From a bacterium (lineage in GTDB: Bacteria > Zhuqueibacterota > Zhuqueibacteria > Thermofontimicrobiales > Thermofontimicrobiaceae), in the NCBI GenBank assembly GCA_025453735.1, contig JALOPY010000039.1, forward strand, positions 1 to 17,854: DNA of 17,854 nucleotides. Direction: 5' to 3'. The position numbers and the translations under genes are program-made. Of the stretch, positions 1 through 7,304 are shown one piece after another. The notes beneath the pieces are model-generated. The model had not been told where the DNA came from, made no database searches, and worked only from the letters and a program-made list of their open reading frames with translations. How positions within the stretch are numbered: the stretch's first letter is position 1; the number at the start of each line of letters is the position of its first letter.

Positions 1-216
1 GCTGCGACAATTCTTATTATGCTTGGCATTCAATTTATCGGGTCCAGGATTTTTCAGTCAATGCAACAGCCGATTCATTTCAAAGATTTTCCGACCACGC
101 AGGCTGTTTTTAAATCAGAAGCGAGTCGATCCCTCAGCGAATCCACATTGAAGGAGCAGTTTATGCAGCGCTATTTGCAGTCTGGCAAGAATGGGAAAAT
201 GAAAATTGAAAGATAA
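1..216 (+). CDS. C-terminal fragment of an unidentified membrane protein
   Basis: The frame is open from base 1 to a TAA at 214-216, giving the last 71 residues of a gene that starts upstream of the window. The fragment begins with a hydrophobic stretch (AATILIMLGIQFIG) that looks like the end of a transmembrane helix. It is followed by about 55 polar residues ending in a basic tail (GKNGKMKIER). I do not recognise a family. The first in-frame ATG (19) lies inside the hydrophobic stretch and has no ribosome binding site, so it is not a convincing independent start. The coding frame is likely real because of its protein-like composition and its position directly upstream of a co-oriented lipoprotein gene, but the function is unknown. 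Confidence 0.5.
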   Translation, partial: AATILIMLGIQFIGSRIFQSMQQPIHFKDFPTTQAVFKSEASRSLSESTLKEQFMQRYLQSGKNGKMKIER

Positions 217-236
217 TTGGATTACTGGCAATACTG

Positions 237-270
237 ACTGATTCCATTGGCCCAGGCGGATGGAATCAGT
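237..270. repeat. Dispersed palindrome, copy A
   Basis: Arms ACTGATTCCAT (237-247) and ATGGAATCAGT (260-270) are perfect reverse complements around a mostly unpaired centre. The same arms recur at 1029-1061 and, with G-T wobbles, at 7154-7188. It lies between the partial first gene and the TPR lipoprotein. There is no downstream T-run, so it is not an obvious intrinsic terminator. Confidence 0.85.
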
Positions 271-332
271 GAATGAACATAAATAGAAAGCGAGGTTGAA
301 TCAGTGAATGAACATAAATAGAAAGCGAGGTT
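263..332. repeat. Perfect 35-bp tandem duplication before the TPR lipoprotein
   Basis: Positions 263-297 are repeated exactly at 298-332. The unit begins inside the right arm of palindrome copy A (GAATCAGT) and ends just after a Shine-Dalgarno-like GAGG. The result is two copies of the ribosome binding site region. The distal copy serves the ATG at 338. The proximal copy sits about 12 bases before an in-frame ATG at 308. Confidence 0.95.
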
Positions 333-337
333 TGATT

Positions 338-1033
338 ATGGCAAGAAAAATTTTGATATTGATTTTGGGATTCTCTTTAATTTATTCTGCTTGTGAGAAG
401 AAAAATTCGATTGAATCACTTTATCGGGATGCTGAGAAAATGGAGGGCGATATTCTGAAAAGCGCCACGACCATCGCCCAGTATCGCTCGAATTGTGAAA
501 AAATTCTGCTCGAAGCGCCGGAGAGTGATCTTGCGCCGCTGGCGTGCTACAAGCTGGCAAAGCTGAATGAAGTTTTTGGGCATTACGAAGCTGCTGTCGA
601 ATTCTATCAGAAATTATTGGTGCAATATCCCGAGCATCCAATGTGCGCTGAAGGATTATTCAATACGGCGCAAATTTATCAGTTGCATCTAAACAAGAAT
701 GATGACGCCATTACGGCTTACACCCAACTGGCTCATTTTTATCCTGACGAAAAAGTCACAAACCAGGGATTGATGCAACTGGGGCAGCTTTTATCTGAAA
801 CAGAAAAATGGGGGGATGCGGTTTATTATTTTCAAACCATTGTTGAAAAATATCCGGGTCAGCCGATCTGCGATGATCTCTATTTTCGCATGGGAGATGT
901 TTTTCAGCACAAAATAAAAGATCCAACCAAGGCAATCGAGATGTACCGGATGGTCGTGGAAAAATATCCGACTAGCTCGTGGATGAAATTTGCGCAACAG
1001 CGATTGAAAACGTTGCAGCAAGGAGCAAACTGA
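338..1033 (+). CDS. TPR-repeat outer-membrane-type lipoprotein
   Basis: Predicted 231-residue lipoprotein. The N-terminus (MARKILILILGFSLIYSAC) is a short basic region, a hydrophobic core and a lipobox-like cysteine at residue 19, suggesting lipid anchoring in the cell envelope. The rest is tetratricopeptide repeats. Units such as YEAAVEFYQKLLVQYPEHP, DDAITAYTQLAHFYPDE, WGDAVYYFQTIVEKYPGQP and TKAIEMYRMVVEKYPTSS have the K/QYP spacing typical of BamD, YbgF and CpoB-type envelope TPR proteins. I chose ATG 338 because GAGG at 327-330 lies 7 bases upstream and the signal peptide then begins directly. An in-frame ATG at 308, created or exposed by a 35-bp duplication, would add ten residues (MNINRKRGLI). 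The TGA stop (1031-1033) falls inside palindrome copy B. The next gene begins 52 bases on and is also a lipoprotein. Function is probably scaffolding; there is no catalytic motif. Confidence 0.85.
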   Translation: MARKILILILGFSLIYSACEKKNSIESLYRDAEKMEGDILKSATTIAQYRSNCEKILLEAPESDLAPLACYKLAKLNEVFGHYEAAVEFYQKLLVQYPEHPMCAEGLFNTAQIYQLHLNKNDDAITAYTQLAHFYPDEKVTNQGLMQLGQLLSETEKWGDAVYYFQTIVEKYPGQPICDDLYFRMGDVFQHKIKDPTKAIEMYRMVVEKYPTSSWMKFAQQRLKTLQQGAN

Positions 1034-1061
1034 TTCCATCGCTCCAAGCGATGGAATCAGT
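1029..1061. repeat. Dispersed palindrome, copy B (perfect 14-bp stem)
   Basis: Arms 1029-1042 (ACTGATTCCATCGC) and 1048-1061 (GCGATGGAATCAGT) are perfect reverse complements with a 5-base loop TCCAA. The stop codon of the upstream TPR lipoprotein (1031-1033) is part of the left arm, so the element defines the end of that gene. No T-run follows. Confidence 0.9.
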
Positions 1062-1085
1062 GACAAATTGAAGGAGAATATAAAA

Positions 1086-3225
1086 ATGAAAAATAGAATA
1101 TTCATCAAAAATATTTTTACTGGGTTGCTCCTGGCACTGCTGCTTTTTTCATGCAAGGAGAATGAGCCAAAAGGCGATGAATTTAGCTGGTCGCCTGATG
1201 GCAAAAAATTGGCGCTGGTCAATGTCGAATCAAAGGAGTTGTTATTGGCGGAGCTTGAAGATGACCGGATCAAGCAGATAACTCAGATTGATTCAATTCC
1301 AGGTGAGAACGCAAAAATTTATATGCCCAGTTGGTCACGCGATGGAAGCTATCTCCTTTATGCTAAATCGAGCAAGACCGCTCTGGATATCTTGACTTAT
1401 GCGATTGCAGCGAATAAATTGACTCAAATCGACCGGATTTCCATCGAGGAGAAAAAGGAGATTGACGGAAAAGTTTTTGTCTCCTGGTCGCCAACCGTGA
1501 ATCGAATTCTCTGGCTATCATGGAACAAGCCGGGGGAGCATCTGCTGTTTTCTAGTTTGCCGGATGGAAAAGACCGGAAGCTGCTGGTTAAGCTTGTCGG
1601 CGAACAGATATTTTCATTCCCTGCCTGGTCGCCAGATGGAAAATGGATCGCCTATTCGATTTACATTCAGGATGGGCATAAAAATAATGGTCTCTGGAAA
1701 ATAAAAAGTGATGGTAGTGAAAATCAGCAGATTTTTCCAGCCAATCAAATCACGCTATTTCAATGGCAGCCCGATGGCTCGCATCTGGCTGTGGTGAAAA
1801 AAGTAGTTTCCCCGACCAATCAAGAGCAGGGCAAATCGAAAGATAGTACTTACCTTTATAAATTATTTTTGATCAATTCCAACGGAGAAAACGAAAGCTC
1901 TCTTTCAGAAGAAAAGCTGCAAATCCGAAAGCTCTCTTTCAGAAGAAAAGCTGCAAATCGCTAAATTAGCCTGGTCGCCTGATGGCAAGCAGCTTGCTTT
2001 TTTTCAGCAGCAGGATAATTCCAGTGATATGTGGGTCGTAAATCTGGGTTCAAATCAAAAAGTCAAATTAAATTTCAGTAAAGTTCAAGACTTTTTTGGC
2101 TGGGGTAGCTCGAATCAATTATTTTATTCAATAGACTATCCGAAAGAGCTGGTTACAGAATCAAAAGAGCAGAAAGATTCGCGGGAGTTATTTGAGACGC
2201 TTCGCGGTGCTATCGATGAAAATTTGCTGGTTAAAAGCGCTCAATTTCAACAACGGAATCAGAATACGAATATTTCTGCCTTTGTTAGTGGGGGACAAAA
2301 TGGTGCAGTGGCATATTACAAGTCTTCCAAGCCGAATGTCTCGATTGATGAAACCTATTATCCGGTAATTGAATTTTCCGACGGTGAAAGGCTTTATCCC
2401 GTCCGAACCAAAGCCCAATATATCGCAGCCGCTGATGAATGTTATTTAAATCAAAACTACACGGCTGCGCTCGATCATTTGAGCCATTATTGGGAGGTGG
2501 ATTTTAACACAACAAATTTTCAAAGCCAGCTTGATATGTCAAAAATGATTGAACAACTAAAGACCGATCCCGATTCCAGCCAATTTAAACGTAGTTACGA
2601 AGCATTGAAAGACGGCGCATTGTTAAATTCGATGCTGACGCTGCGAAAATTGAATCAGAACGAAAAAGCCGATTGGCTGTGGAATCAGTTTCAAAAATTA
2701 ATTTTACATATCAGTCTTACCAGCAAAAACCAAAAAGATATTTCGGATGAAATCTATTGGTCAGTGATGGGCGCTTACAGCAGGTATAATGAAGTGGCTG
2801 GCGGGATCAGCGACTTAGACCGCTTGCTGCAAACCGATGAGTTGGACTCAAATTTGATCGCCTTTACCAATTATGCGCAAGCGATCCTGGCGATTCAGGG
2901 TAAACACTATGAATTGAGCCTGCAGAAAATGGAATCTGCAATAAAATTTCTATCGCCAGAACTGGCTGAGCTTGATGATATCAAAGGATTGCTTTCGCTC
3001 TGTCTCAGCAATTTAAATGATAAAAGAGCAGCGTTGCTGGTTCCCATCTTGCAGGAAACCATACGACGATTCCCAGATAATAAAGATATCTTTCAAATTT
3101 ATGACATGCTGGGCGATGTTTATCTGAAACAGGGGCAACGAGAAAAAGCAATGGACGCTTATCAAACTGCGGTGGTTTTGAATTTTGATCGGCATGAGAT
3201 CTGGGATAAAATTTTAGGTGAATGA
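1086..3225 (+). pseudogene. TolB-like beta-propeller + TPR lipoprotein, frameshifted by a 34-bp duplication
   Basis: The start is ATG 1086, with AAGGAG at 1071-1076. The N-terminus is a clear lipoprotein signal ending LLLFSC (Cys23). PD40/TolB-type blades follow: FSWSPDGKKLALV, PSWSRDGSYLLYA, VSWSPTVNRILWL, PAWSPDGKWIAYS and FQWQPDGSHLAVV. A perfect 34-bp tandem repeat (1892-1925, 1926-1959) shifts the frame, and the protein stops at 1964 after 292 residues. Reading on in the +1 frame from the second copy gives KLAWSPDGKQLAFFQ, exactly the next blade, and continues open to 3225. The C-terminal half ends in TPR-like helices (for example DMLGDVYLKQGQREKAMDAY). Removing one copy restores a 701-residue protein. 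TolB-like propellers with TPRs usually act as periplasmic or outer-membrane scaffolds. The lesion is either a recent inactivating slippage or an assembly error. The downstream half has no good ribosome binding site of its own, so if the duplication is real the cell makes a truncated propeller. Confidence 0.9.
1892..1959. repeat. Perfect 34-bp tandem duplication that breaks the reading frame
   Basis: The unit 1892-1925 is repeated without mismatch at 1926-1959. Since 34 is not a multiple of 3, the frame moves by one base. In one frame the unit encodes ESSLSEEKLQI. In the other frame the second copy encodes RKLSFRRKAAN and then stops. Confidence 0.97.
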
Positions 3226-3320
3226 TAATCGGGCTAAAGATAATTTGCTGTATCGGGATTTCAAATTTTGTGTCAAAAATATTATGAAAAAGACCTTACA
3301 AGGAGAACGGAGTAAGGACA

Positions 3321-3409
3321 GTGAATTAATTAAGTTACTCATTTGATAAAGCCATTTTACCTTTCTATGAGCAAAGATCATTAATAAATGGGAAAGTTAT
3401 TTAATTCAC
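3321..3409. repeat. Imperfect 24-bp inverted repeat
   Basis: The left arm 3321-3344 (starts GTGAATTAATTAAG) pairs with 3386-3409 (ends TTATTTAATTCAC), matching at 20 of 24 positions, with a 41-base spacer. It could be a relic of a small mobile palindrome or a structured 3' region of the upstream transcript. I cannot tell which. Confidence 0.6.
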
Positions 3410-3425
3410 GTCTCTAAGCAGAGAC
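3410..3425. repeat. Small perfect hairpin, weak terminator candidate
   Basis: GTCTCT-AAGC-AGAGAC forms a 6-bp stem with a 4-base loop. Six T residues (3435-3440) follow, but only after a gap of 9 bases, so it is not a canonical Rho-independent terminator. It also resembles a common dispersed-repeat fragment. Confidence 0.35.
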
Positions 3426-3800
3426 TCACGGAGATTTTTTGGGAGGGGATATTTTGCACTTATAAAACTCCATTTATTCTCTGCTGGCTCCGTTTCTCAT
3501 TGTAAAAGCATTCCTTACTCCACGACTCCATCACGCCAGAACCTATATCAACTTTAATCCGCCTGGTTGAATGCCGCTTCTGAGTTATCCTCAAATTAAC
3601 AAATACAAACATTTTTGGTCGAATTTCGGTTGCTCGTTTTCTCACCATCCCTGTCGAAGATTTATCAGAATTTGCTTTAGCAAAGAACTAACTGCTTGAC
3701 TTCACTACATTTTAGAATCCAGGTCTGTACAGAATTGCTACATTGTTTCAGTTTGATGCACGCGATTTTTGTGGTATTACTAAATCGTAAAGGATTAACT

Positions 3801-3820
3801 TTAGATTATAGTAAATCTAA
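3801..3820. promoter_or_regulatory. Dyad upstream of the sigma-54-like promoter
   Basis: TTAGATT (3801-3807), six bases, then AATCTAA (3814-3820): 7-bp perfect arms. The centre lies about 62 bases before the inferred start point of the 3847-3861 promoter. It could be a binding site for an activator or other regulator, but the region is AT-rich and a chance dyad is possible. Confidence 0.3.
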
Positions 3821-3846
3821 CAAATAAAAAGTAATAGATCAGGATA

Positions 3847-3861
3847 TGGCATAGAATTTGC
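3847..3861 (+). promoter_or_regulatory. Candidate sigma-54 (-24/-12) promoter for the kinase gene
   Basis: TGGCA at 3847-3851 and TTGC at 3858-3861 have GG and GC separated by exactly 10 bases, the hallmark spacing of RpoN promoters (consensus TGGCAC-N5-TTGCA/T). Positions after TGGCA (T for C) and after TTGC (G for A/T) deviate. A start point near 3873 would give a leader of about 95 bases. I found no matching -35/-10 pair in this region, which makes the sigma-54 reading more attractive. Confidence 0.55.
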
Positions 3862-3867
3862 GTTTCG

Positions 3868-3892
3868 GTCTATATATTTTTTTTATATAGAC
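3868..3892. promoter_or_regulatory. Perfect hairpin at the presumed transcription start
   Basis: GTCTATATA (3868-3876) and TATATAGAC (3884-3892) are exact reverse complements around seven T residues. It straddles the start point predicted from the -24/-12 element. It could be an operator, a 5' stem of the mRNA, or an easily melted region. Confidence 0.5.
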
Positions 3893-3968
3893 ATAAGCAC
3901 GTTAGCACTTCTATAAATATATTAAACAGTACATGCCTAAGCTAGTCGCCCTAATTAGAGGAAAAACT

Positions 3969-6953
3969 ATGAGTGAAGAGAAAGGTCGATTTATACAAAA
4001 CAAGTATGAAATCGTTTCAAAAATCAAGCAAGGGGGATTTGGGATTGTTTATTATGGATACGACCATGTGTTTGACAAGCCAGTTGCCATCAAGGCGATC
4101 GAGCCGAGTCTGCTGCAGGAGGCAAAATATGTAGATTCCTTTTTAGAAGAAGCGAAAAATGCCGGGAAGCTCAGCCATAATAATATTGTCCATATTTATA
4201 ATCTCGTTCGGGATGATGATGGACAATTTTTTATTATTATGGAATATATTCATGGCGTCGATTTGAATAAAATTATTCGACAATGTCGCCGGAAGGGAAT
4301 CCAGATTCCGCAGGAGCTAAGCATTTTCATTATCAAGGAGATTTGCAAGGCGCTTGAATATGCGCATAACAAGCGCGATTTGATAACCGATAAGCCGCTC
4401 AAGCTTGTCCACCTCGATATTTCGCCTTCTAATATTATGGTATCCTTTTCCGGTCACATCAAGCTGATTGATTTTGGACTGGCGAAAATCCGGTTTCAGA
4501 ACAATCGACCGCGTGAGTTCGTCCTCTCCGGAAAATTGCCCTATATGGCGCCTGAACAATTGAACGGAGGTAATGTCGATCGACGTACTGATATTTTTTC
4601 ATTGGGCGCTTTATTCTATGAAATAATGACAGGCGCTCGCGCCTTCCCCATCCATAATCCGGAACAAACTGTTGAAATGATCAAGCGCGCTAAAATTGAT
4701 GAATCTCAGCTTGTGAGAAACAATGTGCCCGATCAGATTCAGCGCATCTTGTTAAAAATGTCACAGAAAGATCCGGACGAAAGATATCATGGCGCGAACG
4801 GTGTATATCTCGACTTGGTGGAGTACCTGATGACGACGGCTCATTCTGTCGAGTTGTCGGAAGAATTGGGCGATTTTATTCGCAACCTATTCGATTACGA
4901 TGCTGCTGTGGATTCGCAGTCGCCGCCCCAGTTTGAGCCGGAAGCGCAAATTGATGAACAGGCAGAAATCAAAGCGCTCGCCGAAGAGCTGGAAAAAGTG
5001 AAGATAGTTGATGAACCCATCATCGAGGTGCAGGAGCCAGGTATTCAGGCAGATGTATCTGATGAGATTATCGATGTGTCGGAAGGCAGCTCAGAACTGG
5101 TTGTGGAGGTTAAAACAGATGCGGGAGTTCCGGAAGCAGAAAATACTGCCGAAGTAATCGAGGTTGATTCTGAAGAGCAGCCGTCTCTTGCAGATGAATT
5201 ACCTGGAGTTTATTCACAAGAAAAAGCTGGCGAAAACGATCTCCTGCCAGAAGATGAGGTATCTGAAACAAATGATGCGATTTGGGTCGAATCCGAAGCG
5301 ATCGCTGATGCAACGATCACAAAACTGGATGAAGATGAAACTCGAGATTTGCAAGACAATGTTTCTGACCACGATTCTGTTCAAGTTGCCGGAGCATCGG
5401 AAGGCGAAATTGGTTTTCAAGACCAGATACCTGAGTTGATGTCTGAACTGGAAAAGTTGAAAGTCAGCGATAATGCAGGAAAAGAAAAGGCGCTGACATC
5501 TCAGGAATCACAGAAAACTGGCCCGCATCAGATTGTCCCAACAATTTACAGCGAAGAAGAAGGCGAAGATGATCTCAAAACGGTCATTGATGTGATCAGG
5601 CTTTCGACTAAAAACAAGAAAGCGAAATTTGTCAAAGCCGGAATTGCGTTTGCCAGTTTTATCTTCTTATTTTCCCTCATAGATATTTTTTTTCAAATCA
5701 CTGCGCTGGGCGAAGGCATTTATAACAGGCTTTTTCCGCCGGCAATACGAATTTCTACGGTTCCAGCCGGCGCTACTGTTTATCTCGACAAAAAGCGCAT
5801 TTCAGGAACGACGCCGCTATCGATTCCTCGGATTGCTCCTGGAGTTCATGAGCTGACCCTGGCATACGCAGGTTACAACCAGCTTGTAAAATCAGTTCAT
5901 GTCCCAAGCAAAGGTGAAGTCAACATTTCCGGAGAAGCTGCGCGCAAAGGTTATGATCCATATCTTTTTCAGTTTAAGTCCGCAATTGAAATCACCTCAG
6001 ATCCAGCCGGCGCCACAGTTTATATAAACAATACGCCATATTTGCACAAAACTCCAACAACGATTGAGTGGGAAGTCGGCGTGCCGCTATCCATTGAAAT
6101 GGAGCAGGAAGGTTTCCAAAAAATATCCGGATTTACCTTGAATACATTAGATGGCATCGAAGAGATTGAAGATCGCCGCATCTGGTCTTTTCAAAAAATT
6201 GAAGGAGAAGAAAAACGATACGTTGTCGAAGGTGCATTTAAAAGATTTATTACCGTTACTTCGATACCGAGCGGGGTTGCTTTTTATATCGATAACGCTC
6301 CCAATCCTTCCGGTCAGACCGATGTTTCCTCAACGATTGCCCTGAGCATGGGACGGCATGAAATTTCGTTCAGGAAGGAAGGCTTTAATTCACAACGCAT
6401 CAGTACAACGGTGGATAAAAATGGACCCGAATCGATTTCTGTCGTGCTCACAAGAAATGTCCGGTTTTTTGCCACTGATAAAACTGACCTGGGCAACAAC
6501 GATATTGGAGCGACGATTACAAAAATTATTCAGAATAACAGGCAGTACATGCGCAACAATAAGACTCCCTGCGAAATAAGTCTTCCGCCAATTGATCTGC
6601 AAGTTGTGCTGAGCAAGAACGGGTACAAAGATGCTATTGTGAGAGTCGCATCTCGGGATAAGGACATCGTGGTCAAAATGGAGCCCGCTTCGATTGAGGC
6701 AGAAATCATGGTCATGGATGCCTTGACCGGATTGCCGATGAAGGATGCCCAGATCAGTTATCGTTCGCTCACAAATGAGCAAACCTCAGAAATATATTAT
6801 GGCTCGACTGATGAAAAAGGAAAATGTGTCAATAGAATTTCGCCAGGCGAATATAGTTTTAAAGTGAAGAAGTTTGGCTATTTTGAAAAGTATGCAATTT
6901 TAAACACCCATTCAGGTGAAAATAAATTAGAATTTCGATTAATTATTCAATAA
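3969..6953 (+). CDS. Transmembrane Ser/Thr protein kinase with periplasmic PEGA domains
   Basis: 994 residues; the cassette's writer. The kinase domain spans about residues 10-290: glycine loop QGGFGIVYYG, Lys42 in VAIKAIE, catalytic loop VHLDISPSN (His148, Asp150, Asn155), DFG at 168-170, MAPEQ at 193-197 and DIFSLG at 208-213. The invariant Lys and both Asp residues are present, so it should be active. HRD is HLD (non-RD), the first glycine of the loop is Lys20, and the P+1 motif reads SGKLPYMAPE rather than GTPxYMAPE. A long acidic Glu/Asp/Val linker follows (about 315-545), then a transmembrane helix (about 556-578). Beyond it lie about four PEGA-type repeats (STVPAGATVYLD, TSDPAGATVYIN, TSIPSGVAFYID and a divergent fourth) and a C-terminal carboxypeptidase-regulatory-like beta-domain (DEKGKCVNRISPGEYSFKV). 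I chose ATG 3969 because AGAGG (3957-3961) lies 7 bases upstream. The in-frame ATG 3933 has no ribosome binding site. The PEGA array probably senses or binds the envelope. Confidence 0.93.
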   Translation: MSEEKGRFIQNKYEIVSKIKQGGFGIVYYGYDHVFDKPVAIKAIEPSLLQEAKYVDSFLEEAKNAGKLSHNNIVHIYNLVRDDDGQFFIIMEYIHGVDLNKIIRQCRRKGIQIPQELSIFIIKEICKALEYAHNKRDLITDKPLKLVHLDISPSNIMVSFSGHIKLIDFGLAKIRFQNNRPREFVLSGKLPYMAPEQLNGGNVDRRTDIFSLGALFYEIMTGARAFPIHNPEQTVEMIKRAKIDESQLVRNNVPDQIQRILLKMSQKDPDERYHGANGVYLDLVEYLMTTAHSVELSEELGDFIRNLFDYDAAVDSQSPPQFEPEAQIDEQAEIKALAEELEKVKIVDEPIIEVQEPGIQADVSDEIIDVSEGSSELVVEVKTDAGVPEAENTAEVIEVDSEEQPSLADELPGVYSQEKAGENDLLPEDEVSETNDAIWVESEAIADATITKLDEDETRDLQDNVSDHDSVQVAGASEGEIGFQDQIPELMSELEKLKVSDNAGKEKALTSQESQKTGPHQIVPTIYSEEEGEDDLKTVIDVIRLSTKNKKAKFVKAGIAFASFIFLFSLIDIFFQITALGEGIYNRLFPPAIRISTVPAGATVYLDKKRISGTTPLSIPRIAPGVHELTLAYAGYNQLVKSVHVPSKGEVNISGEAARKGYDPYLFQFKSAIEITSDPAGATVYINNTPYLHKTPTTIEWEVGVPLSIEMEQEGFQKISGFTLNTLDGIEEIEDRRIWSFQKIEGEEKRYVVEGAFKRFITVTSIPSGVAFYIDNAPNPSGQTDVSSTIALSMGRHEISFRKEGFNSQRISTTVDKNGPESISVVLTRNVRFFATDKTDLGNNDIGATITKIIQNNRQYMRNNKTPCEISLPPIDLQVVLSKNGYKDAIVRVASRDKDIVVKMEPASIEAEIMVMDALTGLPMKDAQISYRSLTNEQTSEIYYGSTDEKGKCVNRISPGEYSFKVKKFGYFEKYAILNTHSGENKLEFRLIIQ

Positions 6954-6968
6954 ATAATTCAATAAATA
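6945..6968. repeat. Perfect 12-bp tandem duplication across the kinase stop codon
   Basis: ATTCAATAAATA occurs twice in direct succession (6945-6956 and 6957-6968). The first copy contains the TAA stop (6951-6953). The protein length is unaffected. Confidence 0.9.
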
Positions 6969-7021
6969 AAAAGAACCTTTTAACCGGAATTATTCACAAA
7001 TTTTTGCCACTAAGGCATTAA

Positions 7022-7054
7022 GCCGCCAAGGAATCTTTTAAGATAAAAGGCGGC
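7022..7054 (+). terminator. Hairpin after the kinase gene, possible terminator
   Basis: GCCGCC (7022-7027) pairs with GGCGGC (7049-7054). Inside it, TTTTA (7036-7040) pairs with TAAAA (7044-7048) around AGA, leaving a left-side bulge. A T-run comes only about 15 bases later, so intrinsic termination is uncertain. Confidence 0.3.
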
Positions 7055-7153
7055 AGCAAAAACATCAGTTTTTTCAAGCACTGAATTTTTATTCGAGTAA
7101 AAAGTATTTATACTCAATTCGTTTTAATTTTTCATTATAAAATCAAATGCATT

Positions 7154-7188
7154 ACTGATTTCATCTGCCTAAGGCGGATGGAATCAGT
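7154..7188. repeat. Dispersed palindrome, copy C
   Basis: Arms 7154-7170 and 7172-7188 are complementary over 17 positions with two G-T wobbles and a single central base. In practice a GCC-TAA-GGC type tip would form. The right arm carries the same GGATGGAATCAGT as copy A. It sits at the centre of the larger nested dyad. Confidence 0.85.
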
Positions 7189-7304
7189 ATGAAATTCTAA
7201 AACTTAATGAGTATAACACAAAAAAAACATGCACCTTTAGTGAATTTGTGCCTTAGTGGTTCATGAATTTTTCAGGTTAACAAAAATCAATGGAGAGATA
7301 ACCC

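Larger units (their letters stand above)
3226..3932. other. Gene-free stretch before the kinase gene
   Basis: About 700 bases with no convincing gene. In order it holds an imperfect 24-bp inverted repeat (3321-3409), a small perfect hairpin (3410-3425), and degenerate matter of the 'cagagactcacggag' dispersed-repeat type (about 3410-3500). Then come an unremarkable AT-rich middle, a small dyad (3801-3820), a sigma-54-like promoter (3847-3861) and a hairpin at its likely start point. Only very short ORFs without ribosome binding sites occur. Confidence 0.7.
7007..7259. repeat. Nested inverted repeats between the kinase and FHA genes
   Basis: There are three concentric levels. Outer arms are CCACTAAGGCA (7007-7017) and TGCCTTAGTGG (7249-7259). 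Middle arms are 7109-7135 and 7189-7215, 27 bases each, 21 matching as reverse complements (TATACTCA... against ...TGAGTATA). The centre is the dispersed palindrome at 7154-7188. The outer sequence resembles the 'accactaaggcacaaag' type of intergenic repeat seen in many bacteria. The left interval also holds a hairpin (7022-7054). No gene is visible in 6954-7304. Confidence 0.65.

Noticed and set aside
1029..1061. Palindrome B as an intrinsic terminator
   Set aside because: The stem is strong but no T-run follows. The same palindrome occurs elsewhere, so a dispersed repeat explains it better.
2029..3225. Independent gene starting at ATG 2029
   Set aside because: It begins in the middle of a propeller blade, has no ribosome binding site, and its frame joins the upstream half exactly when one 34-bp copy is removed.
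3460..3648. 62-residue minus-strand ORF in the gene-free region
   Set aside because: It has no ribosome binding site or recognisable domain and lies in sequence resembling degenerate dispersed repeats ('gagtggtggagt' type). Composition is not protein-like.
3696..3718. TTGACT...TAGAAT as a -35/-10 promoter for the kinase
   Set aside because: The spacing is only 11 bases, too short for sigma-70.
3933..3968. Earlier in-frame ATG for the kinase
   Set aside because: There is no Shine-Dalgarno before 3933, whereas AGAGG is well placed for ATG 3969.
6390..6782. 130-residue minus-strand ORF within the kinase gene, and similar antisense ORFs in other genes
   Set aside because: They are shadows of well-supported genes on the opposite strand, without domains or start signals.
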